A program made the position numbers and the translations under genes. From assembly GCA_036346405.1 (NCBI GenBank), contig CM070566.1, positions 52,009,231 to 52,073,230 of the forward strand: DNA of 64,000 bases, given 5' to 3'. This document shows positions 12,901-23,026 of this stretch, in pieces. Every line of letters starts with the position of its first letter. The stretch's first letter is position 1. The DNA comes from Phyllostachys edulis. Lineage: Eukaryota; Streptophyta; Magnoliopsida; Poales; Poaceae. The notes below the pieces were generated by a model that saw only the letters and a program-made list of their open reading frames with translations, was not told the origin of the DNA and did no database searches.

Positions 12901-13254
12901 AACGGAATTTTTGGCCGATACGGTAAGTTTGCGAGCCATATTTGCAGGTTTGTCCGTATGCCACGGGTATTTATGAATGACCATTTGGCAAGACGGTCAC
13001 CGGCGCTAACGCCTCGTGCCGACACCTCACCGCCGACGCAGGCGGGTTGCTCATACCACGGGTCAAGACAGGCGTGCACAGCACCCACGCTAAATCGCCG
13101 CCACCTCACCCACCGCCCCGCCACCTCCACATGACCAAAGCGGCCAAGATGGTGGCTATGCGCGCCAGTCATTGTATGCATGGCCACCCCGCGCCAGCCG
13201 CCAATTAGGTTAGCTGTTAGTTAGTGAGTTAGGTTAGTTTAGTTAGTTAGCTAA
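12901..13254. other. Unassigned GC-rich insert
   Basis: Sequence foreign to the duplicated flank. It is GC-rich between 13000 and 13200 and contains GTTAG-rich tracts near 13206-13255. The minus-strand open frame here (12846-13187) crosses the repeat junction and has no recognised domain, so it is not called. Confidence 0.4.
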
Positions 13255-13875
13255 TTATGGAAATAGCGATAAAAATTCTCAACGAATAAAATTATGAAAA
13301 ATTTACACAGGCAAGTACACGGTGTCAGGAGGCTCTATAAAAAATTTCATAATTTTTTGAACTCATTTACTATATTTTAAAATTCATTCAAAATTCTGAA
13401 CCTAACTAATTACCTAATTATCTAACCTAATCACTCACGTACACTATTGGCTGGCGCATGGCCACCATGCGCCAGCCAATAGTGTACGTGAGTGATTAGT
13501 TTAGTTAGTGATTAGGTTAGATAATTAGGTAATTAGTTAGGTTCTGAATTTTGAAGGAATTTTAAAAGGAATAATTCAGAATCTGTCCCAGTGAATAGAT
13601 GGATTTCAGAATTTGCCCCTCTATGTGTCTATGACATGTGGGCCTTGGACCCACATGTCATAGACACATGGGGGGTAAAATCTGAAAACCGTCTATCCCA
13701 AGAGGGCAAATTCTGATATTTCGTATAAGTGTCATGTTCGTACAAATCAATAAGTGTACAAAATAAGCTCCAAAAATTATGAATTTTATTTTGAAGGCTC
13801 CTTACATAGTGGACTTAATTGTGTAATGTTTTGGCAATTTTATATGTGTTCTGGTATTATCTCAAAAATTTAGGA
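13255..13875. repeat. Foldback (long inverted repeat) element
   Basis: Left and right arms are reverse complements around an axis at 13463. The inner 35 bp arms (13427-13461 and 13465-13499, containing GTACACTATTGGCTGGCGCA) are perfect with a 3-base loop. Outer arms continue to about 13260 and 13870 (TTCAGAATTTTGAATGAATT against TTCTGAATTTTGAAGGAATT), interrupted on the right by a 16 bp insertion at about 13500 and by a second small foldback. The transcript would form a long hairpin. Superfamily not assigned; no TSD was resolved. Confidence 0.8.
13573..13765. mobile_element. Small foldback MITE nested in the larger foldback
   Basis: A self-complementary insert with axis near 13644: ATGTGTCTATGACATGTGGG pairs with CCCACATGTCATAGACACAT, and the flanks (TTTCAGAATTTGCCCCTC against GAGGGCAAATTCTG) extend the pairing. 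Comparing the two arms of the host foldback shows the host sequence resuming near 13765. Exact ends and superfamily are not determined. Confidence 0.65.
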
Positions 13876-14243
13876 TTTAGGTCACGAAAATTTCTATTTT
13901 AGGTTTCGGAAATTAGGGTTTCATGATTTCATGTGACTTCGAATGTATAAAAAAAGCTGCATTGCAACTTCATTGGAGATATCGATATACAATATGGTGT
14001 TCGCACATATGGTGGAGCCTTACGCGGGCCAGGTTTCGTGACCTCTGAAGAATTCATCCACGACGGAGGCTAGAAAACCACTCTGGGGGTACGTACACTA
14101 TTGGTCGGCGTCAGACGGATCTTTGGCAAGATCATACAGAGCAGGCAATCGTGAGTCGCTGTGCGTCAGGCGCAGATTCGGCCAGTAGTATGGCCCACGC
14201 GTAGAATAAGCTATTCAACGCGTAAGTGCTAAATAGCACTACT
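13876..14243. other. Unassigned sequence
   Basis: No gene, terminal repeat or match to other parts of the window was recognised between the foldback and the (GT)n tract. Confidence 0.4.
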
Positions 14244-14265
14244 GTGTGTGTGTGTGTGTGTGTGT
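14244..14265. repeat. (GT)n microsatellite, left of the MITE
   Basis: Eleven GT units directly abutting the left end of the Micron-like element. Confidence 0.95.
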
Positions 14266-14925
<660 letters not shown>

Positions 14926-15164
14926 TGCTAATAGGTAATTGAGTGCTTAGGTGCTAATGTCAATCTTAACCGTTGGATCATGCATTGTGTTTAATGCAGT
15001 GCATTGGAGGTAAGAGCATATAGGGTGTTTAATGAACGCGTATTAGTGAAGGCGCTTTGGAGGTGGGAGCATGTATAGTAATTAAATGGTTTGAAGGTGG
15101 GAGGCCGCATTAATCTTGGATGTTTAATCCAGATCACATATATATATGATCGATTTATATATGT
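14926..15164. other. Unassigned sequence
   Basis: Short AT-rich segment between the microsatellite and duplicated block D1. No feature recognised. Confidence 0.4.
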
Positions 15165-16329
15165 GTATATATTTGTTCTCTATCTGTGTACCTGTGAGAG
15201 AACATGCATGCATGCAATTTGACTGCGCACCATTTGTATATTTAATTTCAAGGGAGCAATATATTACATTGCTTTTGACCAAAGTTAGAGGAAATAAATA
15301 CACTACTCTGTAAAGATAATATATACCATGATGGGTGAATTGCTAATGTCAAGGGTCGAATATGCATAGTTAAACGCATGATCACCTGGGTATAGAATGC
15401 TAAGCAAGGAAACCAAGCAAGACCAAAAAAAAAGAATAAATCAAACTATAAGCGAATTCAGAGCGAAGAATCATAAGAAAATAAAGCTAGGACTATTGAA
15501 TTGAACTGAGAGATTTGCTTGGCCGTCAACATCATTAGAAATGTTTGGGGGCTACTGGCAGAATCTTTTTAGGACGTGGCGTATCACATAAATGTATGGG
15601 AAAAATAGCTAGCTGTTCAGTCAAATACTATTAAAGCATCTGACATCTACACCTTCAGAAACAAGAACAATGAATTAATTAAAATTAAAACTTTTGACTT
15701 TGGAACTATGAAACAGAGAGGTCTATCAAAACTCTAAAAATACTACCTCTGACGAAGCGCTTACCTTTCTTGAGAAACTCGTGTATCATGCACAAATAGA
15801 TTCTCATTTCTCAAGTAGTTAAAAAAAGGCTAAGATTCTTTGAGAAACTCTAGAGACTAAGCTACAACCTGTTTGGATATTCTGATTATGGTTCAAGCCC
15901 TCCTAGAAATGAGAGAAACTGAAACCGAAGCAGGTAATTTTGTATACATATCCAACGTGTTTTTTTTTCCTACGAAGATTGTTCTTGGCGTCTTTCATTG
16001 TTTGTCGAGAGTAGGAACCAATTAGAGACAATTGGTTTCCTAGATGACGTAGTTAGTCTTTTACTTCAATTATCTTTCCTAGATGACGTAGTTAGTCTTT
16101 TACTTCAATTATCTTCTTTCTTCTATATTATTTACTTATGTCCTGCATGGCGGCCAGATTTTTTTCAGTTTCAGGTACTGATAAATTGCATATATGACCA
16201 AAGAGATCACAGAGAGAGAAAACTAACATAAATTAGGAAGCAGACTAAACCATTGACCTAAGCCGGCCGTTGATTTGCTAATGTCTAATGTCAAGGGTTA
16301 AAAACGTAAACTATACATAAACAAGGAAG

Positions 16330-16735
16330 AATGCGAGAAAGAGCCCAGATCGATCTACAATTATACATACCTGATACATACGAGTGGTGCAGATACGCAA
16401 TCCTTTTCTTTAACGAGATCGTATGGACATACATGTTAATTATAATCTCCATCTGGAAACATGGGTTAGATACATCCATCTAGCCAAATTGCATATACTT
16501 GAGACAATTCGTGTCATTGTTCGTCTCTGCAGTTTGCCGTTTCGTGCGGTAGGAAGAATGCGAGAAAGAGCCCAGATCGATCTACAATTATACATACCTG
16601 ATACATACAAGTGGTGCAGATACGCAATCCTTTTCTTTAACGAGATCGTATAGCCATACATGTTAATTATAATCTCTATCTGGAAACATGGGTTAGATAC
16701 ATCCATCTAGCCAAATTGCATATACTTGAGCCTTG
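16330..16735. repeat. Tandem duplication of about 177 bp in D1
   Basis: The unit starting GAATGCGAGAAAGAGCCCAG and ending GCATATACTTGAG occurs at about 16330-16502 and again at 16555-16731. A joining segment containing TTCGTCTCTGCAGTTTGC lies between them. Further copies occur in D2 at about 55200-55287 (partial) and 57868-58040. Confidence 0.88.
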
Positions 16736-16785
16736 GTCCGTACGGGTCTTGACATTCGTGGGCACGCAGGCTCAGAAGAAGCCCA

Positions 16786-16795
16786 TATATAAAAG
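16786..16795 (+). promoter_or_regulatory. TATA box candidate in D1
   Basis: TATATAAAAG is conserved at 58138-58147 in D2, in the same context (GCCCATATATAAAAGAGGCC). Downstream lie a GC-rich leader and an ATG at 17026 directly before a GTAACT donor-like site. This suggests an old promoter whose gene I cannot identify. Confidence 0.5.
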
Positions 16796-17184
16796 AGGCC
16801 GCTTCAAGGTAGCACAGCCCGAGTAGGAGGTCAATACAGGTCCCTGCGCTCCCCGTAGTCAGAGACTTTGATTTTTTTTTTTTTTAGCTACTGCTATTGT
16901 GAGCTCTCTCGCTGCAAATTGAAGTGTCAATTGGAATCATCCATCTTCGAGTGATTATCCTCCGTTGTTTTCTCCGGATTTCGCTTGAGCGGTTATTTGT
17001 GAACAAGCTAATTGTGTTTGACATGGTTGGTAACTAATCGAGAAGCGGTGTAGCGAATGCGAGGTTGTAAGTCACGACTAGATCATGGTTAGCCTCCCCT
17101 TCGTCATTGTTGCCACTCAATCTCCCCTTCGTCATTGTTGCCACTCAACTTATCGGATTACTCATACGATGGAAGATCAAGACC

Positions 17185-18589
17185 CAGTGGCGGATCTAGG
17201 ATTTTCAGAATGGGTGTTTAGACTCACTCTTATTTTATGCTTACAACTGAATGGAAGGAGAAGTGCTTTGAACTTTGCTTTCAATAGATATCGGTCTCTT
17301 TCCAATTCTATCTCACAAAGATTTCAAATCTACATGTTTTCTTCATTTTTGAATGGTCTGCGGTCTACATGAAAAACAAATGATTCACATAAATAATTGG
17401 ACATTTATGACAGAATAATCTTATGAAGCTATGAAATTATCCATTGGCATATACATTAATACATACAAGCTATGAAGCTAACAAGTAACGATCAGTGTCA
17501 TTGTGCCAATCTGATTCACTAACATATACATACAAGCTAAGCTATGAAGCTAAGTAGCTAACAAGTAACTAAGTAAGTAAGTAACGATCAGTGGTCAGTG
17601 CCATTCTGATTCCATGATGCATGAGCCAAATAGCTAATGCACATCCACTTATCACTTATCAGAAGTCAGAACTAATTGGGAGCCATGGATGTAGGCATAC
17701 ATCAAAAATCAACTGCAACATGATGCTGCTTGCTACTCCGCAAGGGCCACAACAATCAAGCGTAGCATTTCATCAAACACAAGACGTGCATCTCTCTCCT
17801 ATGCTAAACTCCAGTCCATGAGTCCAACAAAGAATACCAAAACGACTTCAGTGGGGAGGCATCCAATCCAATCGATCCATCCCCGCTTCGGCGTCGACGG
17901 TGCCGGCCTTGGGCCTTCTTGGCTTTCCCTGAGTCCCTGACACCTGTTCGGCTGTTCCCCAATCCCCATCACGGCATCACGGCGGCGGTGGCGACGAAGG
18001 AGGAGCGGCCGCGGGAGGTGAGCGCCGCCAACCTGGCCCCTGGGGAGCAAGGGGAGGGGGAAGCAGAGGGAGTAGAGGAGATAGAGAGAGGCGACCTTGG
18101 TGGGCCGAGGCGGCCGGGCGGTCGGAGGCCGAGCCGGCCGGGCCGGGTCTTGCAAGAATGGGCCGAAAGCGAGCACGGAGCGAGCGTAACCAAGGCCGGC
18201 AGGGGACGGCGGCGAGAGGAGTGCACGGGCGGGCCACCATGGAGCAACTGGGCTAAGCAGGGCAGAGGCGGCTCCAGGAGAGCTGCTGCCAAGCAAATCC
18301 CAGGAGAAGCAATAAGTGGAGAGAGGGAAGAGAAAATAGGGAGGATGAAAGGTTAGCTCTCGGCGATGCACGCGCTTGCTAGCTTGGTCGCATGCGCGAT
18401 GCTTGGAGATGGGCCATAGTGGGCTGAATCAGTGAACCGTGATTTGCAGTGCAGTTGCACAATTCAAAATATATTTTTAGTATACTTACTAGTATATATA
18501 CCTAATATACCTCATAAATACTGGTTTTTTCTCCCAAAAAAATGGGTGTACATCTGTACACCTATGTCCTTATACTGGATCCGTCCCTG
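17185..18589. mobile_element. TIR element with CAGTGGCGGATC-type ends, mismatched flanks
   Basis: The left end reads CAGTGGCGGATCTAG and the reverse complement of the right end reads CAGGGACGGATCCAG, so 12-13 of 15 terminal bases match. The interior has a GC-rich stretch (17880-18340) with overlapping open frames on both strands and no recognised domain, and AT-rich sequence near the ends. The left flank continues block D1 and the right flank continues the duplicated reductase 3' flank, and no target-site duplication joins them. Superfamily is not assigned (hAT-like is possible). Confidence 0.6.
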
Positions 18590-18986
18590 GTCGATTCGAT
18601 CAATTTCAAGAAAGGGGTAAAAATAACTCGATCCAATTTCAAAAATAAAAAAAGAATTAAGTCGATTGTCTCAAGAACCAAAAAAGTATACCAAAATACA
18701 AAATCAACTTTAAAGTATATAATTCGCGACAAGACTTCTGGACAATGAAGTCATTGTCTCAGAAGAAAACAAAAGAACTGCGAAACATGTAGTTACAAAG
18801 AACTTTAAAGTATAGTACATGGTTGAAGTTAATCACAAACCAAAACCCGAAATCCCCAAGAAACAACACCGCGAGTCTGTACTAAAAGTGACAAATCATT
18901 CACGTGAGCTAGCTAGCTGCACGTACTGACGCGTACGTGCATTCCTGTACGTTGATTTCACGTACATATATACTACTCCGTACCAC
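18590..18986. repeat. Duplicated segment C: reductase 3' flank
   Basis: Closely matches 20190-20540 downstream of the reductase gene, including GACTTCTGGACAATGAAGTC, AACTGCGAAACATGTAGTTA and GAGTCTGTACTAAAAGTGAC. It ends where the LINE-related sequence starts, before any reductase coding exon. It is evidence for an old tandem duplication at the reductase locus. Confidence 0.88.
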
Positions 18987-20072
18987 TCAAGTTGGGGGCA
19001 ACTCATCAGATAGGAAATGGGGAGGCTACCTCTTTTCGTAATGATGTTTGGTTAGATAACTGCCCTTTGAAATCAGATTTGCTAGATTGTTTAGTATCAG
19101 TTTAAATCCTGATATCAGGGTGGTGTGGTGTTTGGAAATGGGATTTGGCAAATTAAGTTTGTCAGAAATTTCGGTAGGGAGGAGGAAATGTGGAACAGTC
19201 TAAAGAATGCCTTACATAGGGTGGACCTTAATGAAGAGTAGGACAGGGTGGTGTGGTGTTTAGATAAATCTGGTCAGTTTTCTATTAAGTCTCTTTACAG
19301 ACATTTGGCTTATAGGGGGGAGGGGGTCACTTACAGGAGGATGCAGAATCTTTGGAAAAGTAGGAACTCTCTCAAAGTGAAGATTGTTCTATGGCAAACT
19401 TATGAGGTTAGGATCCAGATTGCATCTCAATTAAAGTTGAGGAAGCGGAAAGAAGATGAAAATTGCATTCTCTGTGGGGTTGTTGAGGATGCAAATCATG
19501 TCCTTTTTCGTTGTATCCTAGCAAAGTTTGCTTGGGTGTGTGTCAAGGAGATCCTTTTGTGGGAGAGTTGCTTAGAGTCCCTAGATGATTTCCATCTATG
19601 TTGGCTAGACAATAGGGGTGCTAATGACTATCATATTGGTTTATTCAGTTTTGCAGCTTTGGCTTAGACGCTCTGGAAAATCAGGAATAAAATAGTGATT
19701 GAGAATATTTTTCCTAAGCAACCAACTGAAGTAACGTTATGTTCAAATTTGTGTCATGTTTGCAGTTTTGGCGAACTATAATCAAAGAAGTTGATCGTGT
19801 AAAGTTAGAAGGTCTGTTGATTTTGGAGGAAGATTAACTGAAGAAGTTACGTGCATTGGAAAGAATGCTAGTTTTGTTTTAGTTTTTGAAGTTTGGCTTC
19901 GTAAGCTAGGGGTTAGCTTCCGTCAGATTTCTGTTCTGAACTTTCAGTTCGTTTGTGGATGCTCGACTGTGGTTACTTGGTTAGCTGACTTCCCCAGTTT
20001 GGTGCTGTTTGAACCTAGTTTTGTAAAACTCGTTATTAGCTTTCTATAAAAGCCGAGTTCTTTCTAGTTAAA
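18987..20072 (+). mobile_element. 5'-truncated LINE (L1-type) remnant
   Basis: The block contains the C-terminal end of a LINE reverse-transcriptase ORF (see 19248-19667) followed by about 400 bp of 3' untranslated sequence ending TATAAAAGCCGAGTTCTTTC and a short A-rich tail. The same 3' end occurs at 12566-12690. Upstream of 19248 further frameshifted RT-region sequence is readable, for example FRNDVWLDNCPL near 19040. The RT core and ORF1 are missing. Confidence 0.8.
19248..19667 (+). pseudogene. LINE reverse transcriptase C-terminal zinc-binding region
   Basis: An open stretch of 139 codons encodes the region after the RT domain of plant L1-type LINEs (zf-RVT type). Diagnostic parts are DKSGQFSIKSLYRHL, VKIVLWQ, the CILCGVVEDANHVLFRC motif with Cys-x2-Cys and His...Cys spacing, and a Trp/Arg-rich tail that continues past the stop as LWKIRNKIVIEN. 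The upstream endonuclease and RT core are absent, so it is a relic. Confidence 0.85.
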
Positions 20073-20590
20073 AATATATGGCATGTATGTACACCCGCTA
20101 ATTAATTTGGTGGTGTCTAGGGAACACATGATCAGCGATCGATCGATCGAGCTGGGCTTTGTTTCGTGGCAGCAATACTTCTGAACAAAGAATAAAAAGA
20201 ATTAAGTTGATTGTAAAAAAGAATTAAGTCGATTGTCTCAAGAACCAAAAAGTATACCAAAATACACAATCAACTTTAAAGTTTATAATTCGCGACAAGA
20301 CTTCTGGACAATGAAGTCATTGTCTCAGAAGAAAACAAAAGAACTGCGAAACATGTAGTTACAAAGAGGAGATTACATGGTTGAAGTTAATCACAAACCA
20401 AAACCCGAAATCCCAAGAAACAACACCGCGAGTCTGTACTAAAAGTGACAAATCATTCACGTGCGCTAGCTGGCTGCACGTACTGACGCGTGCGTGCATT
20501 CCTGTACGTTGATTTCACGTACATATATGCTACGGCGTCCCACTATGTGGCAGCTAGCTAAGTGCATGCATGTACTGGTACTGATACTGG
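20073..20590. repeat. Duplicated segment B: 3' flank of the reductase gene
   Basis: This is the intact downstream flank from which segments A and C were copied. Just beyond the LINE tail it carries GGTGGTGTCTAGGGAACACA, then AGACTTCTGGACAATGAAGT and GCACGTACTGACGCG near the gene. It probably includes the 3' untranslated region of the reductase. No polyadenylation signal was decided. Confidence 0.7.
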
Positions 20591-21637
20591 TTAAGCAATG
20601 GTGCGGCCGCCGTCGACGCAGATGACCTGGCCGGTGATGTAGGAGGCCGCCGGCATGCAGAGGAAGGCCACCATGGACGCCACCTCCTCCGGCTCGCCGA
20701 GCCGCCGCATCGGGAGCCGCGTCGCCTCGTTCTTCATCAGCTCCGGGTCTACCCTCTTCTGCTCAACCAATCAATCGATTGGAAATTAAACAAAATCGAA
20801 ATTAATCGACAATTTGGCACGCTGTGAACCTAATTAATTACTAGACGCATGCATTAAGAAAGAATATTAATTTTACCATGCTAGAAGATAATTGATCTTA
20901 CCACAGCATCGCTGATGTCAGTCTTGATGCCACCCGGCGCGACGCAGTTGACACGTATGCCGTCGAGGGCCCACTCGGCGGCGAGGCTCCTGGTGAGCTG
21001 GTTCATGCCTCCTTTGGTCATGGAGTAGACTGCGAGCGCCGGGAAGGCGACGAAGCCGGCGATGGAGGAGATGTGGATGACGCTGCCGCCGGCAGCGACG
21101 GAGGCGCCGAGGAGGAGCGGGTGCGCGAGCTGGGTGAGGTGGAAGCACGACTCGAGGTTGGTGGCCATCAGCCGCGCATAGTCATCGCCGGTGCACTCCG
21201 CCGCCGCCTTGAACATGGACTGCCCCGCGTTGTTCACGAGGATGTCAAGCCTGCCGCCGAATTCTTCCCGGACCGTCGCCATGAGCTCCTCCCTCTCGGC
21301 GCGCACGGAGACGTCGCAGACGGAGACGGTGACGCGAACGTTCTTCTCCTCCCACCGCCGCCGGCAGGCCTCCAACTCCGCCGCGTTCCGGGCGCACGTG
21401 TGCACCCGCGCCCCGAGCCCGGCCAGCTCCTCCACGATCGCATGCCTGCAGTGCAGATACCAAGTAGATGCACATGCCTTGCACGTCATATAGATGTACG
21501 TACGTACAAGCGTATTTGACATACTGGTAGCTCAGTGTACGCGCGTACCCGATTCCTTTGCTGCCGCCGGTGACGAGCGCCGTCGCGCCGGCGATGCTCC
21601 ACCGCTCCTCAATGCTCGGACATGCGGCGCCTGCCAT
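20591..21637 (-). CDS. Tropinone reductase-like short-chain dehydrogenase (3 exons)
   Basis: An intact minus-strand gene for a 266-residue NADP(H)-dependent short-chain dehydrogenase of the plant tropinone-reductase-like group. Exons are 21549-21637, 20902-21445 and 20591-20758, joined across introns of 103 and 143 bp with GT-AG ends; the second acceptor could shift by one codon. The cofactor motif TGGSKGIG is at residues 23-30, with CARN near 47-50 fitting NADPH preference. NNAG is at 101-104, and the catalytic tetrad is Asn126, Ser157, Tyr170 and Lys174 (YSMTK). The C-terminal PAASYITGQVICVDGG is the family signature, and the length is normal. The physiological substrate cannot be read; most grass members do not make tropane alkaloids. 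A Mutator-like element starts 231 bp upstream of the ATG, so its promoter is shortened. Confidence 0.93.
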
Positions 21638-21763
21638 TGATCCCCTCTCTCCTTAAATGGCTAGCTTGATCGATCGATCTCTACGCGTGTTCGTGTGTGT
21701 GTTAAGTTACTGTTACTCCGATCGAAATGTGGTAGCTCTGTGAGAGGATATCCCATATCTGCG

Positions 21764-21776
21764 CATATATATATAG
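21764..21776 (-). promoter_or_regulatory. TATA box of the reductase gene
   Basis: On the minus strand CTATATATATATG lies about 127-139 bp upstream of the ATG at 21637, a normal distance for a plant gene. It is about 92 bp from the left end of the Mutator-like element. No other core element was resolved. Confidence 0.6.
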
Positions 21777-21867
21777 AGCAATAGAGGCAGAGATAGAGCC
21801 TCGAAATGCGCACGCACTGTGCCGGCGTTCAGAGAGGTGTAGGAGTCGTCGCTGACAATTAATTAAG

Positions 21868-22035
21868 GAATTTTTTTTAAATAATCTATTTTTTATTCAG
21901 AAATACAGAAATAATACCGCTTAATTTTTTTACAAAATAATCACAGATGCACAGATGCGGTTGGGCGACTCGTGCAAGTCGCCCAACCGCACTGCGACCA
22001 ACCTTCAAGTCGCTCAACGGAACGGCGATTTAAAG
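21868..22035. repeat. MULE left terminal inverted repeat
   Basis: It pairs with the right end at about 27710-27867. Conserved blocks are AAATACAGAAATAATAC, GGTTGGGCGACTCGTGCAA and CTGCGACCAACCTTCAAGTC. The GC-rich inner part has repeated AAGTCGCxCAAC units. Confidence 0.85.
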
Positions 22036-23026
22036 GTTCGAGGCAAGGTCGCTTTATGGAATGGCGACTTTAAGAGAGTCACCATACAGTCGAGCGAATT
22101 GCTCGCAGCTCAACCCAAGTCGTCCAACCGTATGGCGACTTGAGGCGGTTATAAAACCTCAAGGCGTCGAACTATCGCCATTCCACCGAAGCGATCGCGG
22201 ATTCAACTCGAGCCGAAAGTAAAAAGAGAGAAAGAGAGGGAAAAAGAGGAGGAAAGAAGAAGAGAAGAAAAAGTGGTTTTTCGTTTAGATCGACGACTAA
22301 GATGGTAAGTATTAATTTGTAAAAGTTTATTTTTGAAACCATGGTAGGTTAGCAAGCAACTTTATGTGTAGTGACATATTGTTAGCAAATATTTAGAGAT
22401 GGCATGATTAATTAGTAACCATGGTACGTTAGCGAGCAACATCGTGTGTAGTGACATATTGTTAGCAAATGTTTAGAGATAGCATGATTAATACAATTAG
22501 TTGTACTATTCCGCGTGTTGCGCTAATTGCGTACGGGCTAGATGAATGATAATATGTTACTTTTGTATTATATAAACATGTCGATAACCCGTGCATTCGC
22601 AAATGCTAGTTTATAGAATGTTAAATACAAGTATTTTTTATAATAAAGAATTGAAAACATTTACTTCATAGTTTTGGTTGGATTAAGGAATCACAGATAC
22701 ATGGTTTGAAACACGTAGGATTGTCAAACATGTAAAATTTTGTTTTTTTCCTGAAAGCTTCACCCATTATAAATATGCATAGTAACGATGATGTATTAAA
22801 TTTTTCGCAATCCATAGCAACAAGACAAAGTTAACATAATATAGCCTTCGAGGAAAAGTTATGTCTTTACCACGTGGGTTTCATGAAATTGTATATATAT
22901 TACCATTGTGTTGGAGCAAAGTCTTTAGGTGTCACTAAGAACATATTAAATATGATTTATTTCCCATTGGAATATAATTTAAATGCTTAAGTAATATGAA
23001 TGCTTTTAATTTCTTAATTTGCAGGT
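22036..23026 (+). other. MULE 5' leader and leader intron
   Basis: A purine-rich tract (22215-22272) is followed by a candidate leader exon ending ATG|GTAAGT at 22304. An intron to 23024 (TTAATTTGCAG) would join it to the coding exon at 23025. The ATG in the leader would be out of frame with the main ORF. The intron contains an 80 bp tandem duplication (22336-22412, 22415-22493; CATATTGTTAGCAAAT). Confidence 0.55.

Larger units (their letters stand above)
15165..17184 (+). repeat. Duplicated block D1
   Basis: This block is duplicated, with high visible similarity, at 54454-58850 (D2). Shared landmarks include GAGAGAACATGCATGC, AACGCATGATCACCTGGGTA, CCTAGATGACGTAGTTAGTC and TTGTCGAGAGTAGGAACCAA, a TATA-containing stretch, and the end GGAAGATCAAGACC. 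D1 lacks the copia fragment and the extra 58190-58560 segment of D2. D2 lacks the second copy of a 39 bp unit found in D1 at about 16039-16110. No clear coding sequence is seen; short open frames inside are not called. Confidence 0.88.

Noticed and set aside
17799..18371. 190-codon minus-strand and 145-codon plus-strand open frames inside the TIR element
   Set aside because: They overlap in a GC-rich stretch, show no recognised motif, and both lack homology cues.
21073..21519. 148-codon plus-strand open frame
   Set aside because: Antisense shadow of reductase exon 2.
22560..22615. Possible Helitron 3' end (CCCGTGCATTCGCAAATGCTAGT) in the MULE leader intron
   Set aside because: No matching 5' terminus was found nearby and the resemblance is limited to a short motif.
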